From positions 1-42,400 of the forward strand of contig CABUPJ010000029.1 in assembly GCA_902493335.1 (NCBI GenBank): a stretch of 42,400 bases of DNA. Reading direction: 5' to 3'. Of the stretch, positions 15,401-23,505 are shown piece by piece (the first letter of the stretch is position 1; each line of letters begins with the position of its first letter). The notes beneath the pieces were generated by a model. The model did no database searches, was not told the origin of the DNA, and was given only the letters and a program-made list of their open reading frames with translations. This DNA is from an uncultured Porphyromonadaceae bacterium. Lineage in GTDB: Bacteria > Bacteroidota > Bacteroidia > Bacteroidales > Muribaculaceae. The position numbers and the translations under genes are program-made.

Positions 15401-16822
15401 ATGATTAAAAAGATGACAATAACCGCCGCCGTGCTCGCCGGTGCCGTGATGCTGGGAGCATGCAATGACGACATAGAAATGCGCCGTCCGCCCAAATATG
15501 AGCTGCCCGAGCTCCCGACGGTCGAAGACATACACACCTACAAGGCTCCTCTCTACTGGAGCGTCTATGAATACTGCTATGAGCTCGAGCGTCAGGGCAT
15601 CGCCGAGGCCGATATGGACATCTCGTCTGAAGAGTGGGACAAGATTATCGACTGGGTGGCCAAAGACCTCAAGCCATACGGCTACGACATGATCTGCACC
15701 GACGGCTTCATACCGATGCTCGCCAACGATGCCTCGGGCTATATGACCCACTATGGCTCGATGGCTCTTAAAGACCTCGTCGCCAAATGTAAGGCCAAAG
15801 GGCTGAAAGTCGGCGTCTATGACAATCCGCTCTGGATCCATGGACCGCGCGAGACCGTCATCGACGGCACAAACTACAACTTCGGGTCGCTCTACTATAA
15901 CGGTTCGACCGAGGTGCTGAACCCCAGGGCCGAAGACCTCTGGTTCCACTGGGCCGTTGCCGACCAGGCCGGCGCACGCGAGTATATCGACGGTTTCTTC
16001 AAACATTATGCCGACCTGGGCATCAACTATATTCGCATGGACTTCCTGTCGTGGTATGAAGACGGCAAAGACCGCAATATCGGTGTTGTCGGCCGTGGTT
16101 ACGGCCGCGAGTCTTACGGCCGCGCGCTGGCTTACATCGCCGAGTCGGCCAAGAAATACGGCGTCTTCACCTCGCTTGTCATGCCTCACCTCTACAACGA
16201 CGCCGAAGTCGAGGCCAAATACGGCAATATGGTCAGAATCGTGTGCGACACCGGTGGCGGCGGCTGGTGGCACTGCTCGGCTCAGGACAAGGGCAAATCA
16301 TATACGACATGGCCCAACTGTATGAATATGTTCGACGGCTTCACCTACTGGTCGCATATCTCCGGCCGCGAGAACGTGATTCTTGACGGCGACTTTATCC
16401 GCCTCAACAAATTCGAGAGTGACGACGAGCGCCAGACCGTTGTGTCGCTCCAGCTCATGGCCGGTGGTCCGGTCACAGTGGCCGACCAGTATAACACCAT
16501 CGGCGACAATGTCAAATTCTATACCAACGCCGAACTGCTCGAGCTCAACACCGACCGTTTCGTCGGCAAACCTCTTTCAGACAAGCTCGGTGACCGCGAC
16601 AATGAAGTGTGGTACGGCCAGATGTCAAACGGCGATTATGTCGTCGGCCTCTTCAACCGCGACGACAGCCCGCGCGCCTATGACCTCGCTCTGAGCCGCC
16701 TCGGCATAAGCGGTGAATACAATCAGCGCGACCTGTGGCGCCATGCCGACGACGGACGTTCATCGTCAATCAAGGCTACGGTGCCGGCACACGGATGTAA
16801 AATCATAAGACTCTCGAAATAA
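15401..16822 (+). CDS. Clan GH-D (GH27-like) glycoside hydrolase lipoprotein
   Basis: 473 residues with lipobox VMLGAC (Cys21), so probably a surface or periplasm-facing lipoprotein. A (beta/alpha)8 fold is suggested by KGLKVGVYDNP (beta strand 3-like) and INYIRMDF with Asp214 at the position of the GH27/36 nucleophile. NMVRIVCDT places Asp283 as candidate acid/base, and DGDFIRL...ERQTVVSLQLMAGGPVTVAD resembles the GH27 'DPDML...HFSLWALMAAPL' segment. A C-terminal beta domain follows (about 400-473). GH27 includes alpha-galactosidases and isomalto-dextranases; with a SusB-type GH97 beside it, an alpha-glucan-active enzyme is plausible. Family placement is by motif only, and catalytic residues are inferred. 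Confidence 0.7.
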   Translation: MIKKMTITAAVLAGAVMLGACNDDIEMRRPPKYELPELPTVEDIHTYKAPLYWSVYEYCYELERQGIAEADMDISSEEWDKIIDWVAKDLKPYGYDMICTDGFIPMLANDASGYMTHYGSMALKDLVAKCKAKGLKVGVYDNPLWIHGPRETVIDGTNYNFGSLYYNGSTEVLNPRAEDLWFHWAVADQAGAREYIDGFFKHYADLGINYIRMDFLSWYEDGKDRNIGVVGRGYGRESYGRALAYIAESAKKYGVFTSLVMPHLYNDAEVEAKYGNMVRIVCDTGGGGWWHCSAQDKGKSYTTWPNCMNMFDGFTYWSHISGRENVILDGDFIRLNKFESDDERQTVVSLQLMAGGPVTVADQYNTIGDNVKFYTNAELLELNTDRFVGKPLSDKLGDRDNEVWYGQMSNGDYVVGLFNRDDSPRAYDLALSRLGISGEYNQRDLWRHADDGRSSSIKATVPAHGCKIIRLSK

Positions 16823-16848
16823 CACCAAGAACCACAGTTAAATAAGTT

Positions 16849-18972
16849 ATGAAATACAGAACCTTTGCGGCCGTGGCGATAGCCACGGCAGGCCTGAGCT
16901 ACGCCTCTGTCGGGGCGCTGGCGGCCGACCTCAGTTCGCCCTCGGGTATTGTTACGGTCCACGCCGATGTTGTCGACGGTGTGCCTGTCTACAGTGTCGA
17001 CTATAAAGGCAAAGCCGTGATACTGCCGTCGACTCTCGGTCTCGAGCTGGCTGACGGTCCCGATCTCACGGGTGGTTTCACCCTCGCCGGCGTCACCACG
17101 TCGAGCTTCGACGAGACATGGCATCCGGTATGGGGCGAGAACAGCAGTATTCGCAATAACTATAACGAACTGCTGCTCAGTCTCGACCAGCCCGAACACT
17201 ATCGCAAGATGAAGATACGCTTCCGCGTCTATGACGACGGCGTCGGCTTCCGCTATGAGTTCCCTCAGGAGGGTGTGCTCACATATTTCATCATCAAGGA
17301 AGAGAAGACACAGTTTGCCATGACGGGCGACCATACCGCCTGGTGGATTGCCGGAGACTTTGACACCCAGGAATATGACTATACCGAGAGCCGTCTGTCA
17401 GAGATACGCGGCCTGATGGCTTCGGCTATCTGCAGCAACGCCTCGCAGACTCAGTTCTCGCCGACAGGCGTGCAGACGTCACTCCAGATGAAGACCGACG
17501 ACGGCCTCTATATCAATCTTCACGAGGCAGCTCTCGTCGACTACTCGTGCATGCATCTCGATCTTGATGACAAAAACTTTGTCTTCACATCGTTCCTGAC
17601 TCCCGACGCCCAGGGCAACAAGGGACACCTTCAGGCTCCCTGCCATTCGCCCTGGCGCACGGTCATCGTCAGCGACGACGCCCGTGACATGCTTTCGTCA
17701 AATCTGATTCTAAATCTCAACGAGCCTTGTGCCTATGACGATACGTCGTGGATCAAACCCGTCAAATATGTCGGCGTATGGTGGGAAATGATCGGTGGCG
17801 GCAAACAGTGGTCATATACATTCGACCTGCCGTCTGTCAAACTCGACCGCCTCGATTACAGCAAGACCAAACCCCACGGCCAGCATCCGGCCAACAACGA
17901 TAATGTCAGGAAGTATATCGACTTCGCGGCCGAACACGGTTTCGACCAGGTGCTCGTCGAGGGCTGGAATGTAGGCTGGGAAGACTGGTTCGGCCACTCT
18001 AAAGACTATGTCTTTGATTTTGTGACACCTTATCCCGACTTTGATATCGACATGCTCAACGAATACGCGCGGTCGAAGGGCGTGCGCCTGATGATGCATC
18101 ATGAGACTTCGGCGTCAGTGCGCAACTATGAGCGCCACATGGAGCAGGCCTACAGTTTTATGGAGAAACACGGCTATAACTCGGTCAAGAGCGGTTATGT
18201 AGGCAATATCATCCCCCGCGGCGAACATCACTACGGCCAGTGGATGAACAACCACTATCTATATGCCGTCACCGAGGCTGCCAGACATCATATAATGGTC
18301 AACGCCCACGAGGCTGTGCGTCCGACAGGTCTCTGCCGCACATATCCCAACCTCATTGGCAACGAGAGCGCCCGCGGCACAGAGTATGAGTCATTCTCGG
18401 GCAACAAGCCGTCGCACACGACAGTGCTGCCCTTCACCCGCCTTCAGGGCGGTCCGATGGACTATACGCCCGGTATCTTCGAGATGGACATGAGCAAGGT
18501 CAATCCCTCGAGCACGAGCCACGTCAACAGTACTCTGGCCCGGCAGCTTGCCCTCTATGTGACAATGTACAGCCCGCTGCAGATGGCTGCAGATGTTCCC
18601 GAAGTCTATAACCGCTTCCTCGACGCATTCCAGTTTATCAAGGATGTGGCTGTCGACTGGGACGAGAGCCGCTATCTCGAGGCTGAGCCGGGCCGTTATA
18701 TCGTCGCCGCGCGCAAGGCCAAAGGCACTGACGACTGGTTTGTCGGCTGCACCGCCAACGAGGACGGCCACAGCTCGACACTCCCGCTCGACTTCCTCGA
18801 CAAAGGCCGCAAATATGAGGCCACGATCTATGCCGATGCGCCCGATGCCGATTACCGCACGAATCCGCAGGCATACACCATCACCAAAAAGAAAGTCGAC
18901 GCCAAGACCCGACTCAAGATGAACGCTGCCCCCGGCGGCGGATATGCCATCTCAATCAAACCGATTAATTAA
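16849..18972 (+). CDS. susB: GH97 SusB-like inverting alpha-glucosidase
   Basis: 707 residues. Signal peptide about 1-26; N-terminal beta-sandwich (about 30-300), catalytic barrel (about 305-600), C-terminal beta domain. Glu419 (MMHHETSA), Glu488 (NAHEAVRPTG) and Glu512 (ARGTEYE) match in context and spacing the SusB residues recalled as Glu439, Glu508 (base pair) and Glu532 (acid); all three are offset by exactly 20. Having both base glutamates points to the inverting alpha-glucosidase subgroup rather than retaining GH97 alpha-galactosidases. It should release glucose from the non-reducing end of imported alpha-glucooligosaccharides in the periplasm. Fifth gene of the operon, 26 nt after the GH27-like gene. 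Confidence 0.92.
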   Translation: MKYRTFAAVAIATAGLSYASVGALAADLSSPSGIVTVHADVVDGVPVYSVDYKGKAVILPSTLGLELADGPDLTGGFTLAGVTTSSFDETWHPVWGENSSIRNNYNELLLSLDQPEHYRKMKIRFRVYDDGVGFRYEFPQEGVLTYFIIKEEKTQFAMTGDHTAWWIAGDFDTQEYDYTESRLSEIRGLMASAICSNASQTQFSPTGVQTSLQMKTDDGLYINLHEAALVDYSCMHLDLDDKNFVFTSFLTPDAQGNKGHLQAPCHSPWRTVIVSDDARDMLSSNLILNLNEPCAYDDTSWIKPVKYVGVWWEMIGGGKQWSYTFDLPSVKLDRLDYSKTKPHGQHPANNDNVRKYIDFAAEHGFDQVLVEGWNVGWEDWFGHSKDYVFDFVTPYPDFDIDMLNEYARSKGVRLMMHHETSASVRNYERHMEQAYSFMEKHGYNSVKSGYVGNIIPRGEHHYGQWMNNHYLYAVTEAARHHIMVNAHEAVRPTGLCRTYPNLIGNESARGTEYESFSGNKPSHTTVLPFTRLQGGPMDYTPGIFEMDMSKVNPSSTSHVNSTLARQLALYVTMYSPLQMAADVPEVYNRFLDAFQFIKDVAVDWDESRYLEAEPGRYIVAARKAKGTDDWFVGCTANEDGHSSTLPLDFLDKGRKYEATIYADAPDADYRTNPQAYTITKKKVDAKTRLKMNAAPGGGYAISIKPIN

Positions 18973-18988
18973 TTGATAATAACATAAA

Positions 18989-19870
18989 ATGAAAAATTTC
19001 AAGTACATTGCAGCAGCTGCCATGTTCACAGCGACGGCTTTCTGCGCCAGCGCCGGCAATCTCTGGGTCATCGGCGAAGCAACGTCCTATGGCTGGTCGA
19101 CTGACGACGCCACATCTCTTGTGTCGACTCCCGCCGACGATGCCGTCTATACGGGCACTCTCTATCTCACGGCCGGTAAGGATTTCAAATTCATGACTGT
19201 TCCCGATTTCGGCAACGAAGAACTCGGTGCCGCTCCGGGCGCTACACTCGTCGACGGCAAGGTCGCTCTCGCCAAAGGCAAAGACGACACAGGCTACGAC
19301 AAACTGCGTGTGGCCGAGAACGGCAACTACCTCATCACCGTCGACACACAGAACATGACCGCCGAGGTCGTCAAATCGGTCTATCAGGAGACCGAAATCA
19401 AACTTTCGTCGCTCTATATGGTCGGTTCGGCCACGCCCAACGGCTGGGATGTGATGAAAGGCACACCGCTTTATCAGAATCCCGAGAAGCCCTATGAGTT
19501 CGCGACATCTGACGTCGAATTCACAACCGGCTCGTTCAAAATCGCCACAGTCCTCAAAGGCGCCTGCTCGTGGAACGGTGCTTACTGGTACTTCCGCGAT
19601 GCCGCCGACGCCAACCGCATAGCTCTCAATCAGGACGGAGACCTCCAGTGGGAAATCGCCGAGGCAGGCAAATATGACGTCAAAGTCAACATCAATGACA
19701 ACTCTATCTCAATCGCCAAAAGCAAACAGGACGGTATAGAGTCGGTTGTCGCTGACGACAACGCCGGGGCCGAATATTTCAATCTTCTCGGCGTTAAGGT
19801 CGAGAATCCCTCGAACGGCATCTATATCTGCCGCCGCGGCTCGAAAACAAGCAAGGTCATCATCCGCTGA
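18989..19870 (+). CDS. Secreted two-module SusE/SusF-like protein with C-terminal tail
   Basis: 293 residues. A signal peptide (about 1-23, ending CASAG) lacks a good lipobox, so the product is probably exported without a lipid anchor, unlike the other SusE-like protein. Two modules: LWVIGEATSYGWSTDDA (about 25-130) and LYMVGSATPNGWDVMKG (about 142-245). The final 40 residues (AEYFNLLGVKV...GIYICRRG...KVIIR) match the short C-terminal tail seen on many Bacteroidales exported proteins and recall type A type-IX-secretion sorting tails; that reading is inference. It is the last gene of the PUL, followed by a strong terminator. Likely an extra alpha-glucan binder. Confidence 0.82.
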   Translation: MKNFKYIAAAAMFTATAFCASAGNLWVIGEATSYGWSTDDATSLVSTPADDAVYTGTLYLTAGKDFKFMTVPDFGNEELGAAPGATLVDGKVALAKGKDDTGYDKLRVAENGNYLITVDTQNMTAEVVKSVYQETEIKLSSLYMVGSATPNGWDVMKGTPLYQNPEKPYEFATSDVEFTTGSFKIATVLKGACSWNGAYWYFRDAADANRIALNQDGDLQWEIAEAGKYDVKVNINDNSISIAKSKQDGIESVVADDNAGAEYFNLLGVKVENPSNGIYICRRGSKTSKVIIR

Positions 19871-19923
19871 CCTCCCGCAAGTATCTGACAGAAACAAGGA
19901 AAGGTAAAATAATTGGTAGGACG

Positions 19924-19957
19924 GGGCATTTGCCATGACGGCAGATGCCCTGTTTTT
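19924..19957 (+). terminator. Rho-independent terminator of the PUL operon
   Basis: GGGCATTTGCC (19924-19934) pairs with GGCAGATGCCC (19940-19950) with one G-T wobble across a 5-nt loop, followed by TGTTTTT. It lies 54 nt after the last PUL stop codon. Confidence 0.85.
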
Positions 19958-19986
19958 GTGCGTTTGCGATAAAAGTGTTATTTTTG
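19955..19986 (+). promoter_or_regulatory. Promoter of the glycosyltransferase gene
   Basis: TTTG (19955-19958), a 20-bp spacer, then TATTTTTG (19979-19986): a full-consensus Bacteroidetes promoter. The -33 box is made from the T-run of the preceding terminator. The -7 box ends 7 nt before the ATG at 19994, implying a leaderless mRNA. Confidence 0.75.
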
Positions 19987-19993
19987 TCGCGAA

Positions 19994-21040
19994 ATGAATG
20001 TTACTGAAGATGACGGCGCAGACAAAAGACCCGTTTTGTCTGTCGTCATGCCGTTTTATAATGCCGAAGCTTTTATAGCCAAGGCTCTTGAGTCGCTGCA
20101 GGCCCAGACTTTCGGTGACTGGGAGCTTGTGGCCGTCGATGACGGCTCGACCGACCGTTCTGCCCTGATTGTCAGAGATATCATGAAGTCAGACAGCCGC
20201 GTCAGGCTGTTTTCAATGCCTTCCCACACCGGTGCGGCCTATCAGCCGCGTAGGAAAGCTGTCATCGAGGCGAGAGCCGCTTTCGTGGCGCCGTTTGACG
20301 CCGACGACCTCATAGCTCCCGATTATCTCGAGCGTCTTGTCGCGCGGCAGAAGTCGGCCGATGCCGATATCGTCTATCCCGTGATGTTTCATTTCGACGA
20401 CGAAGACAATCTGCGTGACCGCAGGCTTCACGACTGTCTCGAAGAGACTGACGGCGTTTTCGAAGGGCGCGATCTCGTGAAGTATACGCTCGATCTCTGG
20501 CGCATCAACTGCGGTGGCGGCATATTGCGGCGTCAGCTTTTCATAGACGCCTTCGACCGCTATGGCTCGTCGTATGACCTTGTCTATGCCGACGAGCTCC
20601 TGACGCGTCAGATGCTTCTCGCAGCCTCGCGCGTGGCCTTCTCTGACGCCGAATATTATTACCGTCAGAATCTTTCGTCGGTGACACACCGCAAATCGCT
20701 GAAACAGTTTGACCGGCTGCGCAACAACGTGTATCTTCACGACATCGTCACGGCAAACTACAGTCACGACAGCGAAGAGGTGAGGCGGATGAACTGTCAG
20801 CTGTTCAAATTTGTCTTTGACGCCGCGCGCCTTCTCAACCGCTGCCGGTTCAGCCGCGGCGAGGTCGTGACCGCCTATGCCGTAATGAGGTCGAACATAG
20901 ACCTGATTGACCGCCGAGTGCTGCGGCCCGCTGTGACAGCCGTATACTATTACACGCTGTTCTGTCTCAAAGGCAATCTGACGTTATTCTGTCTCGTGCT
21001 TAAATATGGCGACAGACTCAGGTCTCTGTTCGTCAAATAG
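19994..21040 (+). CDS. Family 2 glycosyltransferase
   Basis: 348 residues. The GT-A fold opens with LSVVMPFYNAEAFIAKALESL and LVAVDDGSTDRS (nucleotide-sugar binding). The DXD-type metal site is FDADD at about 97-101, and an ADELLTRQ segment near 198 may supply the catalytic base. No transmembrane helix is obvious, so it is probably a peripheral cytoplasmic enzyme transferring a sugar to a lipid-linked or surface glycan. It is followed 16 nt later by a polysaccharide flippase gene, which suggests a small surface-glycan unit, though no polymerase or other transferases adjoin it. Donor and acceptor cannot be read from the sequence. Confidence 0.9.
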   Translation: MNVTEDDGADKRPVLSVVMPFYNAEAFIAKALESLQAQTFGDWELVAVDDGSTDRSALIVRDIMKSDSRVRLFSMPSHTGAAYQPRRKAVIEARAAFVAPFDADDLIAPDYLERLVARQKSADADIVYPVMFHFDDEDNLRDRRLHDCLEETDGVFEGRDLVKYTLDLWRINCGGGILRRQLFIDAFDRYGSSYDLVYADELLTRQMLLAASRVAFSDAEYYYRQNLSSVTHRKSLKQFDRLRNNVYLHDIVTANYSHDSEEVRRMNCQLFKFVFDAARLLNRCRFSRGEVVTAYAVMRSNIDLIDRRVLRPAVTAVYYYTLFCLKGNLTLFCLVLKYGDRLRSLFVK

Positions 21041-21056
21041 CTATATCTCTGACGCT

Positions 21057-22502
21057 ATGACTGCCGACCACTCTGAAAACAGTTACAGGAATATTCTGAG
21101 GCGCATCACGGCTTTCGGCGGTGTGCAGCTGTTCAATATCTTTGTGGCGCTGGCGCGAGGCAAGCTCGTCGCCATGTTTCTCGGACCTGAGGGTATGGGC
21201 ATATCGTCGCTTTACACGTCGTCGACAGATACCCTCAGGCAGTTTGCCGGTCTGGGTCTCAATCTATCCATCGTCAAGGAGGTATCGGCGGCCAAAGACG
21301 ATGCCGACGCTATGGGCCGGGTCATGGCTGTCGCCGTGAGGCTCACGGTCATCACCTCGCTGGTCGGGGCGGCGCTGTGTTTTCTGCTTTCGCCGCTGCT
21401 GAGCCGATGGACCTTCGGCAATGCTGACTATACCCTCGGTTTCATGCTGCTGTCTCTGAGCGTCGCGCTGTCGATTGCAGCCTCCTGCTACATGGCTTTG
21501 CTGCAAGGAGCCGGCGCTGTCCGTCAGCTTGCCAGGGCTTCGGTCGTCGGCGGTCTGTCGGGACTTGTCTTCGGGGTACCGCTTTATTACTTCTTTGGCG
21601 TCAGGGGCATTGTGCCGGCGATTATAATATTGTCCTGCTCGACTTTCCTGTTCAATTATACCTCCTTCCGTCGGCGGGGCTATCCTGTCGCACGGCTTGC
21701 CGGCAGCCTTAAGACGCCGCTTGTCAGGCGGCTGCTTTCGACAGGTGCGGTTCTTATGGCTGGAGCCTTGGTCGGCACACTGACGGGCTATCTGATCAAT
21801 ATGTACGTGCGCTATAGCGGCTCTGTGGCCGACGTCGGTCTGTTTCAGGCCGCCAATTCGATAACAAACCAGTATATGGGCATCGTTTTCAGCGCCCTTG
21901 CTCTCGACTATTTTCCCCGGCTGTCGGCTGCGGCCGCCGATAAAGAGCGCTTCGATATGGTCGTCAACCGTCAGATTGAGATTGTCGGCCTGATAGCGGT
22001 GCCGCTTGTCATCGCCCTTGTCGGTACGGCGCCTCTGCTGATAAGACTCTTGCTGACAGAAAGCTTTATGCCCGTCGTCTCGCTTATAAAGTGGATGGGT
22101 GTCGGCATACTCTCGCAGGCGCTGTATTTCCCCGTCGGATATATGTTTATCGCCCGCGACAACCGCCGGCTCTATATGTGGGTCGAGGTCGTGGCGGGCA
22201 GTGTGCTGCGCCTTGTTTTCGCCGTGTTGTTCTACGGCATCGCCGGTCTGACAGGGCTTGGCATAAGTTTTGTCGTGACGTCGGTCGTCACCAATGTCAT
22301 CGGTTATGTGGCCGTGCGGCGTGCTTATTCTTTCAGGCTGACCGGCCGCAATATACGCCGCTGTATCGTCGCCGCTGTCGTTGCCGGCGTCACCTTTGCC
22401 GCATCGATGACGGCGGTGACATCATATACGGTCATACCGCTGCTGTTTGTCGCGTCGGCCGTCTATGCCTTTGTCACTCTGCGCCGTAAATGTCATTCGT
22501 AG
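21057..22502 (+). CDS. O-antigen/polysaccharide flippase (Wzx/MATE-like translocase)
   Basis: 481 residues from ATG 21057; an alternative ATG at 21006 would overlap the glycosyltransferase by 35 nt and add a polar tail, so the later start is preferred. The protein is almost entirely hydrophobic, with about 12 predicted transmembrane spans. It opens with a cytoplasmic helix, then FGGVQLFNIFVALARGKLVAMFLGPEGMGISSLY, the typical start of bacterial O-antigen translocases. It should flip an undecaprenyl-linked oligosaccharide across the inner membrane, working with the upstream glycosyltransferase. Its stop overlaps the convergent nitroreductase stop by 10 nt. Confidence 0.88.
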   Translation: MTADHSENSYRNILRRITAFGGVQLFNIFVALARGKLVAMFLGPEGMGISSLYTSSTDTLRQFAGLGLNLSIVKEVSAAKDDADAMGRVMAVAVRLTVITSLVGAALCFLLSPLLSRWTFGNADYTLGFMLLSLSVALSIAASCYMALLQGAGAVRQLARASVVGGLSGLVFGVPLYYFFGVRGIVPAIIILSCSTFLFNYTSFRRRGYPVARLAGSLKTPLVRRLLSTGAVLMAGALVGTLTGYLINMYVRYSGSVADVGLFQAANSITNQYMGIVFSALALDYFPRLSAAAADKERFDMVVNRQIEIVGLIAVPLVIALVGTAPLLIRLLLTESFMPVVSLIKWMGVGILSQALYFPVGYMFIARDNRRLYMWVEVVAGSVLRLVFAVLFYGIAGLTGLGISFVVTSVVTNVIGYVAVRRAYSFRLTGRNIRRCIVAAVVAGVTFAASMTAVTSYTVIPLLFVASAVYAFVTLRRKCHS

Positions 22503-23053
22503 CCGTTGATGTGGATGCGGTCGCGATGCCATTTGTCAATCGGGTCATGATGACTGTCGGGATAACCTATCGGTATGAGATTGAAGGGTATGATGCCGTC
22601 GGGTACGCCTAAAATGCGGCTTACGGCTCCTGCCCGGTCGGGGTGTGGATAGAGGCATGTGTAGACGCCTCCGAGGCCGAGTGCGTCGGCGGCAAGGAGT
22701 ATGTTCTCGGACGCTGCCGCGAGATCCTGTACCCAGAGTGTGCTGTCATAACCTTCGAGAAAACGCTTTGTGTTGCCGCAGACAATGATTGCCAGCGGCG
22801 CTTTGGCCGCCATTTTCGCATACGGCAGCGCATCGGCGAGCTGCCTGAGTTTGTCAGGGTCGTCGACTATGACAAATTCCCACGGCTGGCGGTTGACGCC
22901 GGTCGGAGCGCTCATGGCCGCGTGAAGCAGGGCCGACACAATTTCATCAGGCACTTTGCCGGCTTTATATCGTCTGACACTCGTGCGCTCGAGAATATTT
23001 TTCAGCGCGGCGTTACCTTCGCTTATTTTTGAAATATCGTCGTATATCTTCAT
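22493..23053 (-). CDS. Nitroreductase-family FMN oxidoreductase
   Basis: 186 residues. RTSVRRYKAGKVP (about 24-36) and SAPTGVNRQPWEFVIVDD (about 49-66) are the FMN-phosphate and isoalloxazine-contacting motifs of the nitroreductase fold; LAAASENILLAADALGLGGVYTCLY (about 110-134) is the second family block. It probably acts as a cytoplasmic NAD(P)H-dependent flavoenzyme dimer on an unidentified quinone or nitro-compound. No TAnnTTTG promoter was found in the 37 bp between its start and the MITE-like element at 23091; the insertion may have displaced the original promoter. Confidence 0.9.
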   Translation of the reverse strand: MKIYDDISKISEGNAALKNILERTSVRRYKAGKVPDEIVSALLHAAMSAPTGVNRQPWEFVIVDDPDKLRQLADALPYAKMAAKAPLAIIVCGNTKRFLEGYDSTLWVQDLAAASENILLAADALGLGGVYTCLYPHPDRAGAVSRILGVPDGIIPFNLIPIGYPDSHHDPIDKWHRDRIHINGYE

Positions 23054-23090
23054 AGTATCATATCAACAACTGTGTGAGACCTAAGGTTTA

Positions 23091-23442
23091 AGAGCTTGTT
23101 TAATAACAAATGTTTATGCCAAGGTCGCTTAGCTTGAGACGACGATTTTCGTTTTGTGACGAAGGAGTGTACCGGATGTACATGACTGAGGAGCAAAGCG
23201 AAAAGCGGCCAGGATAAGCGAGCCGGAAGTAACATTATTATAACCGACAGGTCTCAATATTTAATCTAAAAAGATTTATATTCGCAAAACAATGAAAAGA
23301 TATTACCGCATGACTGCCATTCGCCGGCATCTTTCCGCCTGTTCTTCGGTCGTTATGGAGCCCCATAACACCCTCATCACACGCGGAAATCTCCTCGACG
23401 ACTGACAGCCTTGGCAATAACATTTATTTTTAAACAAGCTCT
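23091..23442. mobile_element. 352-bp MITE-like element with 34-bp terminal inverted repeats
   Basis: The left end (23091-23124) begins AGAGCTTGTTTAA and ends TGCCAAGG. The right end (23409-23442), reverse-complemented, matches at 30 of 34 positions. There is no transposase gene inside. The left half contains a long imperfect hairpin: TCGCTTA (23125) pairs with TAAGCGA (23215), and inner TTTTCGTTTTG pairs with CAAAGCGAAAA apart from one mismatch. A clear target-site duplication was not seen. Two 61-codon open frames on the minus strand are not considered genes; one could be a transposase relic, but I cannot confirm it. The element explains most of the 452-bp gap 23054-23505. Confidence 0.8.
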
Positions 23443-23479
23443 AAAAAGGGCGGCATGCCAGCACAATGATGGCATGCCG
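23443..23479 (-). terminator. Rho-independent terminator of the 524-aa secreted-protein gene
   Basis: On the minus strand a perfect 10-bp stem (CGGCATGCCA/TGGCATGCCG, arms 23470-23479 and 23451-23460) with a 9-nt loop is followed by CCC and TTTTT. The T-run directly abuts the end of the MITE-like element, so that element has inserted at the tail of the terminator. Confidence 0.85.
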
Positions 23480-23505
23480 TCGGAGAAAAACTATTTTACA
23501 GACTG

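Noticed and set aside
23050..23235. Two 61-codon minus-strand frames within the MITE-like element (23050-23235, 23238-23423)
   Set aside because: They lie inside the repeat and its hairpin, lack promoters and have translations without a recognisable fold; at most the second could be a transposase relic.
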